A model generated the notes under the pieces. That model had not been told where the DNA came from, made no database searches, and saw nothing but the letters and a program-made list of their open reading frames with translations. DNA of 10,614 bases from Candidatus Fonsibacter sp. (GTDB taxonomy: Bacteria > Pseudomonadota > Alphaproteobacteria > Pelagibacterales > Pelagibacteraceae): NCBI GenBank assembly GCA_023257975.1, contig JALRAW010000094.1, forward strand, positions 1 through 10,614, in the 5' to 3' direction. Positions 1 through 7,003 of the stretch are shown here, in pieces. Position 1 is the stretch's first letter. Each line of letters opens with the position of its first letter. The translations under genes were made by a program, and so were the position numbers.

Positions 1-36
1 ACGAGCGCAACAATTAAATTGGAATTAAATCGACAG

Positions 37-60
37 GCCGGGAATTTTCCCGGCTTTTTT
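37..60 (+). terminator. Rho-independent terminator
   Basis: A GC-rich hairpin (arms GCCGGG at 37-42 and CCCGGC at 49-54, extendable by A-T pairs into the AATTTT loop) is followed directly by six T residues on the plus strand. This is the classic intrinsic terminator layout and implies a plus-strand transcript coming from the left of the window. It cannot serve the DUF4236 gene, which runs the other way; on the minus strand no T-run follows the hairpin. Confidence 0.7.
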
Positions 61-63
61 CTT

Positions 64-81
64 GGGCGCGTTATTGCGCCC
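64..81. other. Second GC-rich hairpin next to the terminator
   Basis: A perfect 6-bp inverted repeat, GGGCGC (64-69) and GCGCCC (76-81), encloses a six-base loop. It starts four bases after the T-run of the preceding terminator. There is no strong T-run on either side, so it may be a back-up transcription stop or a 3'-end stabilising stem. No function can be assigned from sequence alone. Confidence 0.4.
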
Positions 82-266
82 TTGATGATAGTTCTCTAAC
101 GCATCCGGGGAGGAGGCGCAGGGGAGGGCGGGAAGGGGCCACGCAGGGGCTGGGAGGGCCGCTGGCGCAGGCACAACGCATCCGAGGGGCTACGCAGGGG
201 CTTTGTATTGTTCCGATTGTTCCGCAAAGTCCCGCACCAGGGGCGGCATGGAGCTGGGATCCAGAG
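82..266. other. GC-rich non-coding stretch
   Basis: Between the hairpins and the stop codon of the DUF4236 gene I find no convincing gene on either strand. The open frames that cross it have no recognisable protein pattern and overlap the real gene in other frames. The stretch is strongly G-biased on the plus strand and holds short repeats, annotated separately. It probably contains the 3' untranslated region of the minus-strand DUF4236 gene. I see no clear minus-strand terminator in it. Confidence 0.5.
98..202. repeat. Short imperfect G-rich direct repeats
   Basis: The ten-base word aacgcatccg occurs at 98-107 and 175-184, each time followed by a G-rich tail. The word acgcaggggct occurs at 141-151 and 192-202, with the related gcgcaggggag at 116-126. 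The copies are irregularly spaced, so this is a degenerate cluster rather than a clean tandem array. Just beyond it, attgttccg is repeated twice back to back (207-215 and 216-224). No protein frame explains the repetition. Confidence 0.5.
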
Positions 267-821
267 TCATCCCAGGCTTTGTCGATCGGCGCTCAACTGC
301 TGCGCCAGCTGCACCGCCTCAATGCAGCGCTGGGCACGGCGCTTGGCATCGTCCTGGCCTTGGGCCCGCAGCACATACCCCTCCATCGCTTCTGGCGTTT
401 CGATCAGTGCCAGCAGGCCGGCCGTTCGCGCACTGAGCGAGCCATCCATCAGCAGTCGGCTCACGACGCCGTGGTCCCACAGTTGCTCCCCGATAGATCC
501 GGGGGCGAACAGCTCCTGGCGCAGCACTTCAAGCAGCGACTGTTTGAGGGCGTCGAGCTGACCGGGCCGTAGGCGGCGGCTGTTGGGCAGGCCGGCCGCA
601 GCACCAGCCGGGAGTACGGCGGGGCGATCGGTGGTGTGCTCCACACTCCAGCTCAGGCCCGTGCCCGGCAGCCCCACAGTGGTCCGGGCCCCGCCGCTGC
701 GGCTCACCGGGATGTTGAAGGAGGCGCCGCGCCCGCCCACAGAGATCGAGCTGAGGCCCCCCTTGGCGAAGTTGAAGCGCAGCGGGCCCAGACGGGCGGA
801 GCGGCGGAAACGGAAGCCCAT
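267..821 (-). CDS. DUF4236-family protein of unknown function
   Basis: The protein has 184 residues. Residues 1 to about 57 match the DUF4236 pattern as I know it: an MGFRFRRS start, a basic/aromatic strand ending in LRFNFAKGG, then SVGGRGASFNI and TTVGLPGTGLSW. This glycine-rich beta-type domain is common in bacteria and has no established function. The remainder (about 58-184) is a proline/alanine linker followed by a probably helical region rich in Leu, Gln and Ala that I do not recognise. There is no signal peptide or membrane segment. The start is fixed by the family's typical N-terminus; no Shine-Dalgarno sequence precedes it. The ATG lies 27 nt after the 3' end of tRNA-Asn on the same strand, so the two could share a transcript. 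Base composition is far more GC-rich than everything to the right of the tRNA. Confidence 0.8.
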   Translation of the reverse strand: MGFRFRRSARLGPLRFNFAKGGLSSISVGGRGASFNIPVSRSGGARTTVGLPGTGLSWSVEHTTDRPAVLPAGAAAGLPNSRRLRPGQLDALKQSLLEVLRQELFAPGSIGEQLWDHGVVSRLLMDGSLSARTAGLLALIETPEAMEGYVLRAQGQDDAKRRAQRCIEAVQLAQQLSADRQSLG

Positions 822-848
822 GGCGATCAGCGGTTCTTGACGCAGTAG

Positions 849-921
849 CTCCCCGAGCAGGACTCGAACCTGCGACCAATTGATTAACAGTCAACTGCTC
901 TACCAGCTGAGCTATCGGGGA
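849..921 (-). tRNA. tRNA-Asn (anticodon GTT)
   Basis: The 73-nt minus-strand sequence folds as a complete cloverleaf: a perfect 7-bp acceptor stem (TCCCCGA with TCGGGGA), D-arm GCTC/GAGC, anticodon loop CTGTTAA with anticodon GTT, variable loop TGGTC, T-arm GCAGG/CCTGC around TTCGAGT, and discriminator G. The three bases after the discriminator are CTA, so the CCA tail is not encoded, unlike the neighbouring tRNA-Cys. This gene sits exactly where GC-rich DNA changes to AT-rich DNA. The AU-rich anticodon stem fits the AT-rich genome, and the absence of CCA fits the other side. Confidence 0.93.
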
Positions 922-938
922 ATAAAAATACAATACGA

Positions 939-954
939 TTTTTTTTTTTAAAAA
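939..954. repeat. T11A5 homopolymer tract between the tRNAs
   Basis: Eleven T residues (939-949) are followed by five A residues (950-954) in the spacer between the two tRNA genes. On the tRNA-coding strand it reads as T5A11, so it is not a normal intrinsic terminator for tRNA-Cys. It could bend DNA, and it is a place where sequencing length errors are likely. Confidence 0.5.
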
Positions 955-965
955 CAATATTTATT

Positions 966-1039
966 TGGAGGCCACGCCCAGAATCGAACTGGGATACAAG
1001 GATTTGCAGTCCTCTGCGTAACCATTCCGCCACGTGGCC
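966..1039 (-). tRNA. tRNA-Cys (anticodon GCA), CCA encoded
   Basis: The 74-nt minus-strand gene forms a full cloverleaf: acceptor GGCCACG with CGTGGCC, D-loop with GGTTA, anticodon loop CTGCAAA with anticodon GCA, T-arm CCCAG/CTGGG around TTCGATT, and discriminator U, which is the hallmark of tRNA-Cys. The bases after the discriminator are CCA, so the 3' tail is encoded (966-968). Encoded CCA is usual in Proteobacteria. The flanks are AT-rich, so this gene belongs with the right-hand genome. Confidence 0.95.
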
Positions 1040-1109
1040 ATATTTTTTCTGTATTATTTTCTAATAGCTATCGTGTATATATATTTAGTTTTCTAAACTC
1101 GCAAATATT
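1040..1109. promoter_or_regulatory. Divergent promoter region of tRNA-Cys and the pcm-valS operon
   Basis: This 70-bp gap separates the minus-strand tRNA-Cys from the plus-strand operon and is the only substantial intergenic space in the AT-rich part, so both promoters should lie here. A plausible plus-strand -10 element is TATATT at 1080-1085, with only a weak -35 match (TTTTCT at 1057-1062). A 5-bp inverted repeat, TTTAG/CTAAA (1084-1097), lies just before the start codon. In DNA this AT-rich, such matches arise easily by chance. Confidence 0.35.
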
Positions 1110-1760
1110 ATGCAACACAGTACTCGAAAATTAAATATGATTGAAGGTCAATTAAGACCTAATAATATTATAGATGAAAACTTAATTGCTGCATTTCAGA
1201 AAGTTCACCAAGAAGAATTTTTGCCAGACTCACTTAAAAACTTATCTTATATAGACGATCATATAAAATTTTCTAAATATAGTTTTATTTTAAGACCACT
1301 CATCTTTGCTAAATTTTTAAATATTATAAAACTAGAATTATCAGATATTGTTTTAGAAATAGGTTCTGGGGGTGGTTATACAACTTCTATATTAGCTAAT
1401 TTGGTTAATTTGGTTTACTCGATTGAACAAGATAAAAACATATATGATCTGACAATTAAAAATATAAAAAATAACAATTATACAAATGTTAATGTTTTAT
1501 TTTCTAATTATAGGCAACTAATTCTTTCCAACCTAAAATTTAATAAAATTATTATAAATGGTTCAGTAAATGCAGATCCTATAAATTTGATTGATAAATT
1601 AAATATCAATGGAAAATTAGTTTGCATTTTAAAAGAACAATCCTACTCAAGTATTTATCTTTTTAATAAAAAAATAAATGGCTATGAAAAATTGAAAATT
1701 ATGAATGCTAGTGCACCAATTTTAATTAATTATATAGATAAAGAAGAATTTAATTTTTAA
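1110..1760 (+). CDS. Protein-L-isoaspartate O-methyltransferase-like SAM methyltransferase
   Basis: The protein has 216 residues with the PCMT fold. Helical N-terminal residues 5-40 contain RKLNMIEGQLRPN and EEFLPDS, matching the alphaproteobacterial PimT-type N-terminus. SAM-binding motif I is VLEIGSGGGYTT at 81-92, and IEQD at 105-108 is the acidic turn that usually contacts the ribose. True isoaspartyl methyltransferases use SAM to methylate damaged aspartyl residues and start their repair. The conserved GQTIS substrate loop after the Asp-Asp at 49-50 is not present here (the region reads HIKFSKYSFILRP), so substrate specificity is uncertain. The start agrees with the family N-terminus; no Shine-Dalgarno is visible. 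The stop overlaps the valS start (TAATG). In many alphaproteobacteria tolC and a DUF2497/PopZ gene lie between these two; here both are absent. Confidence 0.8.
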   Translation: MQHSTRKLNMIEGQLRPNNIIDENLIAAFQKVHQEEFLPDSLKNLSYIDDHIKFSKYSFILRPLIFAKFLNIIKLELSDIVLEIGSGGGYTTSILANLVNLVYSIEQDKNIYDLTIKNIKNNNYTNVNVLFSNYRQLILSNLKFNKIIINGSVNADPINLIDKLNINGKLVCILKEQSYSSIYLFNKKINGYEKLKIMNASAPILINYIDKEEFNF

Positions 1761-4402
1761 TGTTAGAGGAAAATTATAATCACTTAGAAATAGAAGATAA
1801 AATTTATAATTTTTGGGAAAGTAAAAAATTATTTAAACCAAAAAAAAATTATAAAAAAAAATACTTTTCCATAGTAATTCCTCCTCCCAATGTAACTGGT
1901 AATTTACACATGGGGCATGCTCTTAATAATTCTATACAAGATTTATTAGTCAGATTTTATAGATTAAAAGGATATGAAACACTATGGCAGCCCGGAACTG
2001 ATCATGCTGGAATTGCAACTGAACTTGTTGTTGAAAAAAAACTTAATGAAAAAAATAAATCTAAAAGCATATTAGGCAGAGAAAAATTTCTAAATGAGGT
2101 TTGGGGTTGGAAAGAACATTCTGGAAATTTAATTATAAATCAACTTAAAAAACTAGGCTCATCATGTGATTGGTCAAAAACTAGATTTACTATGGATAAA
2201 AGTATGTCTGAGGCGGTAATAAAAGTTTTTTTAGAATTATACAAAAAAAAACTTATCTATAAAGATTTTAAAATATGCAATTGGGATCCTGTATTAAAAA
2301 CTGCTATTTCAGATTTAGAAGTAGTACAAAAAGAAATTGAGGGTAAACTTTACTATATTAAATATTATGTAAATAAAGATGATTTTATAACAATAGCTAC
2401 TACAAGACCGGAAACAATATTTGCCGATTCCGCAATCGCAGTCCACCCTAAAGATAAAAGATATAAAAAATTAGTAAATAAATACGCAAAAATTCCAATT
2501 ATAGATAAGCAGATTAAAATAATCACAGATTTTTATGCTGATCCTAATCAAGGGTCTGGAGCTGTGAAAATTACTCCGGCTCATGATTTTAATGATTATG
2601 AAGTTGGATTAAGACATGACTTAAAAAAAATTAATATTTTAGAAACTGATGGAAGGCTTAATAAAAATTGTCCTAAAAAATACCAGGGACTTGATAGATT
2701 TGTAGCGAGAAAATTAATAATAGAAGATTTAAAATCACTTAATGTTTTAGAAAAAGAAGAAACAATAAAACATAACGTTCCCTATGGTGATAGATCAAAT
2801 TCTATTATTGAACCCTATATTACAGATCAGTGGTTTTTAAATGTAAAAAAAATGTCAAAGGAGGCATTAAGAGCTGTAAAAAATAAAAAAACTATTTTTT
2901 TTCCAGAGACATGGACAAAAACTTATAATTTATGGTTAAAAGATATTAAACCTTGGTGCATTTCTAGGCAGATATGGTGGGGTCATCAAATTCCTATTTG
3001 GTATGGAAGTGATGGAAAAGTTTTTTCTGCAAAGGACCAAAATGATGCTCAAAAACAAGCAGATAAATTTTACAAAAAAAAAAATTCTCTTGTTTATCAA
3101 GATAGTAATGTTTTAGACACTTGGTTTTCATCTGCTTTATGGCCATTTGCAAGCTTAGGTTGGCCAAAAAAAACCTATAATCTTAAAAGATTTTACAAAA
3201 CATCAGTTTTAGTAACAGGATTTGACATTTTATTTTTCTGGGTTGCTAGAATGATGATGATGGGACTTTTTGTAACCAAAAAGGTTCCATTTGATAAAGT
3301 TTATATTCATGCATTAGTTAGAGATGAGCATGGTCAAAAAATGTCGAAATCAAAAGGGAATGTTATTGATCCTTTGGATTTAATAAAAAAATATGGAGCT
3401 GACGCTTTAAGATTTACTTTAATGTCGATGGCCTCACCGGGCAGAGATGTAAAACTTTCAGAGGAAAGAGTTAAAGGTTATAGAAATTTTTTAACTAAAA
3501 TTTGGAACGTATCAAAATTCTGTGAATTTAATAAATGTAACTTTGATGTAAAAATTAATAGTAAAGAAATAAAATTAGAAATCAATCAATGGATTGTCAA
3601 TGAATACATTTACTCTAAAAATAACATTAATAACCATATAAAAAATTTTAGGTTTGATGAGGCTTCCAAAGTTATTTATAATTTTGTTTGGAATGTATTT
3701 TGCGACTGGTATTTAGAATTTTCAAAATCTATTTTTTTTTCAAATAATCAAAATCAAATAAAAGAAACCAAAAAAGTTTTTGGATTTATATTTTCAAATA
3801 TTCTTTTGACACTTCATCCGTTTATCCCTTTTGTTACTGAAGAATTATGGCATAAGTTAAAATTTTCTGATTTATTAAAAAGCCCATTAATTAATTTTGT
3901 TTCTGATGACAAAATTAAGTTAATTAAAAATCAGAATATTGAATTGATTAATTGGCTAATTAAGCTTGTTAGTTTAATAAGATCTACAAAAGTTATTTTA
4001 CAAGTTTCTCCTGGCAATTTTGTCGATATTTGCATTGATCATTTGCCAGAAAATAAAAAAAACTTTTTATTTAGGAATTCTTTAATTTTTAAAAAGATTT
4101 CTAGAGTTGAAAATTATTTTACAAAAGATGAAAGAAATGAAAATATATTGCCAATTTATTTAGATGGTGATGCAATTTTAGTTAAATTTACAACAGAAAT
4201 CTCCTTAAAAGATCAAATTATTAAAGTAAAATCAAAAATAGACTTAATAAAAAATAATATTAGCGCTACAAAAAATAAACTTTCTAATAAATCTTTCATC
4301 AATAAAGCTCCAAAAGATGTAGTTGATAAGGAAAAAGATATTTTAAAAAAATTACTAAATGATTTAAATCAATTAGAAAGTATAATATCTATTAAAAATT
4401 AA
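1760..4402 (+). CDS. valS: Valyl-tRNA synthetase
   Basis: This cytoplasmic class Ia synthetase of 880 residues charges tRNA-Val. Domains in order: the Rossmann half with the HIGH-type motif HMGH at 50-53 after PPPNVTGNL; the CP1 editing domain at about 190-345, with [10 protein letters not shown] near 214 and the [10 protein letters not shown] segment (Asp279), which hydrolyses mischarged threonyl-t[17 protein letters not shown] at 399-412; [13 protein letters not shown] at 451-463; KMSKS at 527-531; an anticodon-binding helical domain containing [13 protein letters not shown]; and a C-terminal tRNA-binding coiled coil at about 815-880. All landmarks are present and length is normal for a compact family member. 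It overlaps the upstream methyltransferase by one base and ends 2 nt before ilvD, so translation is probably coupled. Confidence 0.97.
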   Translation: MLEENYNHLEIEDKIYNFWESKKLFKPKKNYKKKYFSIVIPPPNVTGNLHMGHALNNSIQDLLVRFYRLKGYETLWQPGTDHAGIATELVVEKKLNEKNKSKSILGREKFLNEVWGWKEHSGNLIINQLKKLGSSCDWSKTRFTMDKSMSEAVIKVFLELYKKKLIYKDFKICNWDPVLKTAISDLEVVQKEIEGKLYYIKYYVNKDDFITIATTRPETIFADSAIAVHPKDKRYKKLVNKYAKIPIIDKQIKIITDFYADPNQGSGAVKITPAHDFNDYEVGLRHDLKKINILETDGRLNKNCPKKYQGLDRFVARKLIIEDLKSLNVLEKEETIKHNVPYGDRSNSIIEPYITDQWFLNVKKMSKEALRAVKNKKTIFFPETWTKTYNLWLKDIKPWCISRQIWWGHQIPIWYGSDGKVFSAKDQNDAQKQADKFYKKKNSLVYQDSNVLDTWFSSALWPFASLGWPKKTYNLKRFYKTSVLVTGFDILFFWVARMMMMGLFVTKKVPFDKVYIHALVRDEHGQKMSKSKGNVIDPLDLIKKYGADALRFTLMSMASPGRDVKLSEERVKGYRNFLTKIWNVSKFCEFNKCNFDVKINSKEIKLEINQWIVNEYIYSKNNINNHIKNFRFDEASKVIYNFVWNVFCDWYLEFSKSIFFSNNQNQIKETKKVFGFIFSNILLTLHPFIPFVTEELWHKLKFSDLLKSPLINFVSDDKIKLIKNQNIELINWLIKLVSLIRSTKVILQVSPGNFVDICIDHLPENKKNFLFRNSLIFKKISRVENYFTKDERNENILPIYLDGDAILVKFTTEISLKDQIIKVKSKIDLIKNNISATKNKLSNKSFINKAPKDVVDKEKDILKKLLNDLNQLESIISIKN

Positions 4403-4404
4403 TT

Positions 4405-6120
4405 ATGAAATTTGATAAATCAAAATTACCTAGTCGACATACTACCGTAGGTCCAGACAGAGCTCCTCATAGGTCTTTTTATTATGCAATGAATTTAAAA
4501 AAAAGTGATATTGCAAAACCATTCGTCGGTGTTGTTTCAACATGGAATGAAGCTGCTCCATGCAACATTGCTTTAATGAGACAAGCTCAATCAGCAAAAA
4601 AAGGAGTGTATGATAATAGTGGAACGCCTAGAGAATTTTGTACAATCACAGTTACAGACGGAATAGCAATGGGTCATGAAGGAATGAAGTCATCCTTAAT
4701 ATCTAGAGAAATTATTGCAGATTCTACAGAGCTAACAGTTAGAGGTCATTGTTATGATGCATTAGTTGGTTTGGCTGGATGTGATAAATCTTTGCCAGGA
4801 TTAATGATGGCAATGTGTAGACTAAATGTACCAAGTGTTTTTATCTATGGTGGATCTATATTGCCAGGAAAATATAAAGGCAGAGATGTAACAGTAGTTG
4901 ACGTTTTTGAGGCTGTTGGAAAGCATTCTAATAATCAGATGTCAGATGAGGATTTAGAAGAATTAGAAATTAATGCTTGTCCTAGTGCTGGTGCATGTGG
5001 AGGACAGTTTACAGCAAATACAATGGCATGTGTGTCTGAAGCTATAGGGTTGGCTTTGCCATATTCATCAGGAACACCTGCTCCTTATGAAGAAAGAGAT
5101 AAATATGCCTACGCAAGTGGAAAAGCAGTAATGTCTTTATTAAAAAAAAATATTAGACCAAGAGATATTGTTACACTTAAATCATTACAAAATGCTGCAA
5201 CTATTGTTGCAGCTACTGGGGGCTCCACAAATGCTGCTCTTCATCTTCCTGCAATTGCAAATGAATGTGGAATAAAATTTGATCTTATGGATGTAGCAAA
5301 GATTTTTAAAAAAACTCCTTATTTAGCAGATTTAAAACCGGGTGGAAAATATGTTGCAAAAGATATGTTCGAAGCTGGTGGAGTGCCAATGCTACTTAAA
5401 ACTTTATTGGACGGAGGTTATTTACATGGTGATTGTTTAACCGTTACAGGAGAAACTATGAAAAAAAATTTAGAGAGTGTGAAATTTAATAACAATCAAG
5501 ATGTTATGAGACCTTTTAATAAACCACTTTCAAAAACAGGAGGGGTCGTTGGTCTAAAAGGAAATTTAGCGCCTGAAGGAGCAATTGTTAAGGTGGCTGG
5601 AATGAAAACGTTAAAGTTTATAGGAAAAGCTTTATGCTTTAATAGTGAAGAAGAAGCTTTTAAAGCAGTTCAAAACCGAAAATATAAAGAAGGGGATGTT
5701 ATAGTTATTAGATACGAAGGACCAAGAGGAGGCCCGGGAATGAGAGAAATGCTTTCGACTACAGCGGCTATTTATGGTCAGGGAATGGGAGAAAAAGTAG
5801 CTTTAATTACTGATGGAAGATTTTCAGGAGCAACTAGAGGCTTTTGTGTTGGGCATGTTGGACCCGAAGCATTTAATGGTGGTCCAATAGCATTATTAAA
5901 AAATGGAGACACAATAATTATTGATGCTAATAAAGGAACTATAGATGTTAAAATTTCTAATTCAGAGTTACAAAAAAGAAAAAAATCTTGGAAAAACATT
6001 AAACCTAATTTTACATCAGGAACTCTTTGGAAATACGCTCAGTCTGTTGGTTCTTCAAAAGATGGCGCGGTAACACACCCAGGTAGTTTTAAAGAAAATA
6101 GTTGTTACGCAGATATTTGA
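4405..6120 (+). CDS. ilvD: Dihydroxy-acid dehydratase
   Basis: The protein (571 residues) dehydrates 2,3-dihydroxy-isovalerate and 2,3-dihydroxy-3-methylvalerate to the keto-acid precursors of valine, leucine and isoleucine. The Fe-S cluster ligands are visible as Cys53 (APCN), Cys126 (GCDKSLPG, first family signature) and Cys198 ([14 protein letters not shown]). The second signature is [13 protein letters not shown], with catalytic Ser473. Three cysteines and a length under 600 residues suggest the shorter class that often carries a [2Fe-2S] cluster rather than the E. coli type [4Fe-4S]; this is inferred from pattern. It lies 2 nt after valS, linking valine synthesis and valine charging in one transcript, and 7 nt before the permease. 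It is less AT-rich than its neighbours, as expected for a strongly conserved enzyme. Confidence 0.97.
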   Translation: MKFDKSKLPSRHTTVGPDRAPHRSFYYAMNLKKSDIAKPFVGVVSTWNEAAPCNIALMRQAQSAKKGVYDNSGTPREFCTITVTDGIAMGHEGMKSSLISREIIADSTELTVRGHCYDALVGLAGCDKSLPGLMMAMCRLNVPSVFIYGGSILPGKYKGRDVTVVDVFEAVGKHSNNQMSDEDLEELEINACPSAGACGGQFTANTMACVSEAIGLALPYSSGTPAPYEERDKYAYASGKAVMSLLKKNIRPRDIVTLKSLQNAATIVAATGGSTNAALHLPAIANECGIKFDLMDVAKIFKKTPYLADLKPGGKYVAKDMFEAGGVPMLLKTLLDGGYLHGDCLTVTGETMKKNLESVKFNNNQDVMRPFNKPLSKTGGVVGLKGNLAPEGAIVKVAGMKTLKFIGKALCFNSEEEAFKAVQNRKYKEGDVIVIRYEGPRGGPGMREMLSTTAAIYGQGMGEKVALITDGRFSGATRGFCVGHVGPEAFNGGPIALLKNGDTIIIDANKGTIDVKISNSELQKRKKSWKNIKPNFTSGTLWKYAQSVGSSKDGAVTHPGSFKENSCYADI

Positions 6121-6123
6121 GGA
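6119..6123 (+). promoter_or_regulatory. Shine-Dalgarno site supporting a TTG start
   Basis: GAGGA at 6119-6123 overlaps the ilvD stop codon and lies four bases before the TTG at 6128. It is the clearest ribosome-binding site in the AT-rich part of the window, and it supports the unusual start codon of the permease gene. Confidence 0.55.
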
Positions 6124-6127
6124 ATAT

Positions 6128-7003
6128 TTGTTTATAACAATTTTAAACATAATACTTCCAGTTATTTTTGTAGTTCTTATTGGTTATTTATGGAACAGAT
6201 ATAATAAAGATTTTAATCCTGTTGCAGTAACTAAGCTGGTAGCAAATATAGGACTTCCTTGTTTAATTTATGATTCATTAACAAGATCTAATTTAACTAT
6301 AAATATATACTTTCAAATTTTTCTTTCTGCTTTTTTAGTTTTGAGTATTGGTTTTTTATCAGGTTATTTATTAATAAAAATTTTTAAACTTCCATCTATT
6401 AAATTAACAACTCCATTAATGCATCCAAATACAGGGAATATGGGAATTCCTTTATCATTATTAGCTTTTGGAAACGAAGGATTAGCGTTAGCAGCTGGTT
6501 TTGCTTCAATAGTTATGGTGAGCCACTTCACTGCAAATTCTGCAATTTCATCAGGGATTTATTCTTTAAAAAAAATAATTTTAAGCCCAGTTTTATTATC
6601 ATTAATTTTTTCTCTTATTGTATTATTTTATAAAATAGAAATGCCTAATATTTTTAATAGTATTACAAAAATTTTATCAGGATTTGTTATACCTCTAGTT
6701 TTATTATCACTTGGTATTTCGCTTAGTAAAATTAATATTAAAAAATTAAAAGTTGGATTTATCCTTGGTTTTTTTAAACTTATTTCAGGTCCACTTATTG
6801 GATTGTTAGTTGTATATTTATTAAAACTTGATGGTAACGTTGCAAAAGTTGTTATATTACAAGCTTCAATGCCAGCTGCTATATTAACTTATTTAATTGC
6901 TGCTCAAAACAATTCTTATCATCAAGAAATTGGTACCGCAGTTTTTGTATCAACAATTGGTTCTGCAATTTCTATACCGATAATTTTGTTATTTTTATTA
7001 TAA
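6128..7003 (+). CDS. AEC-family (auxin efflux carrier-like) permease
   Basis: This inner-membrane transporter of 291 residues has about ten hydrophobic segments, roughly at residues 4-22, 33-50, 62-86, 94-114, 117-136, 150-169, 180-199, 207-230, 238-258 and 267-291. Family marks are MHPNTGNMGIPLSLLAFG (98-115), at the broken-helix crossing, and QASMPAAILTYLIA (245-258). Bacterial AEC members move small carboxylates or other organic anions; the substrate cannot be read from sequence. The start is TTG, supported by GAGGA four bases upstream; no in-frame ATG occurs before the middle of the protein. It lies between ilvD and the GDP-mannose gene and overlaps the latter by one base, so it is cotranscribed. 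That context does not establish a related substrate. Confidence 0.88.
   Translation: MFITILNIILPVIFVVLIGYLWNRYNKDFNPVAVTKLVANIGLPCLIYDSLTRSNLTINIYFQIFLSAFLVLSIGFLSGYLLIKIFKLPSIKLTTPLMHPNTGNMGIPLSLLAFGNEGLALAAGFASIVMVSHFTANSAISSGIYSLKKIILSPVLLSLIFSLIVLFYKIEMPNIFNSITKILSGFVIPLVLLSLGISLSKINIKKLKVGFILGFFKLISGPLIGLLVVYLLKLDGNVAKVVILQASMPAAILTYLIAAQNNSYHQEIGTAVFVSTIGSAISIPIILLFLL

Noticed and set aside
1..11. The first bases (acgagcgcaac) resemble a conserved 16S rRNA word.
   Set aside because: The match ends at once and the following AT-rich bases and terminator do not resemble rRNA; a chance match.
1..28. Possible 3' end of a plus-strand gene just before the terminator.
   Set aside because: Frames ending in TAA at 15-17 or 26-28 are both possible, but only five to eight codons are visible and neither can be recognised, so no gene is called.
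203..848. Several plus-strand open frames opposite the DUF4236 gene.
   Set aside because: They are rich in Ala, Arg and Pro with no known pattern, as expected for antisense frames in GC-rich coding DNA.
529..957. Long minus-strand open frame crossing the tRNA-Asn and the DUF4236 gene.
   Set aside because: It runs through a complete tRNA and overlaps a recognisable protein in another frame; its translation shows tRNA-derived residues followed by low-complexity sequence.
5778..5999. Minus-strand open frame inside ilvD.
   Set aside because: It lies opposite the second IlvD signature and shows no independent family pattern or start signal.
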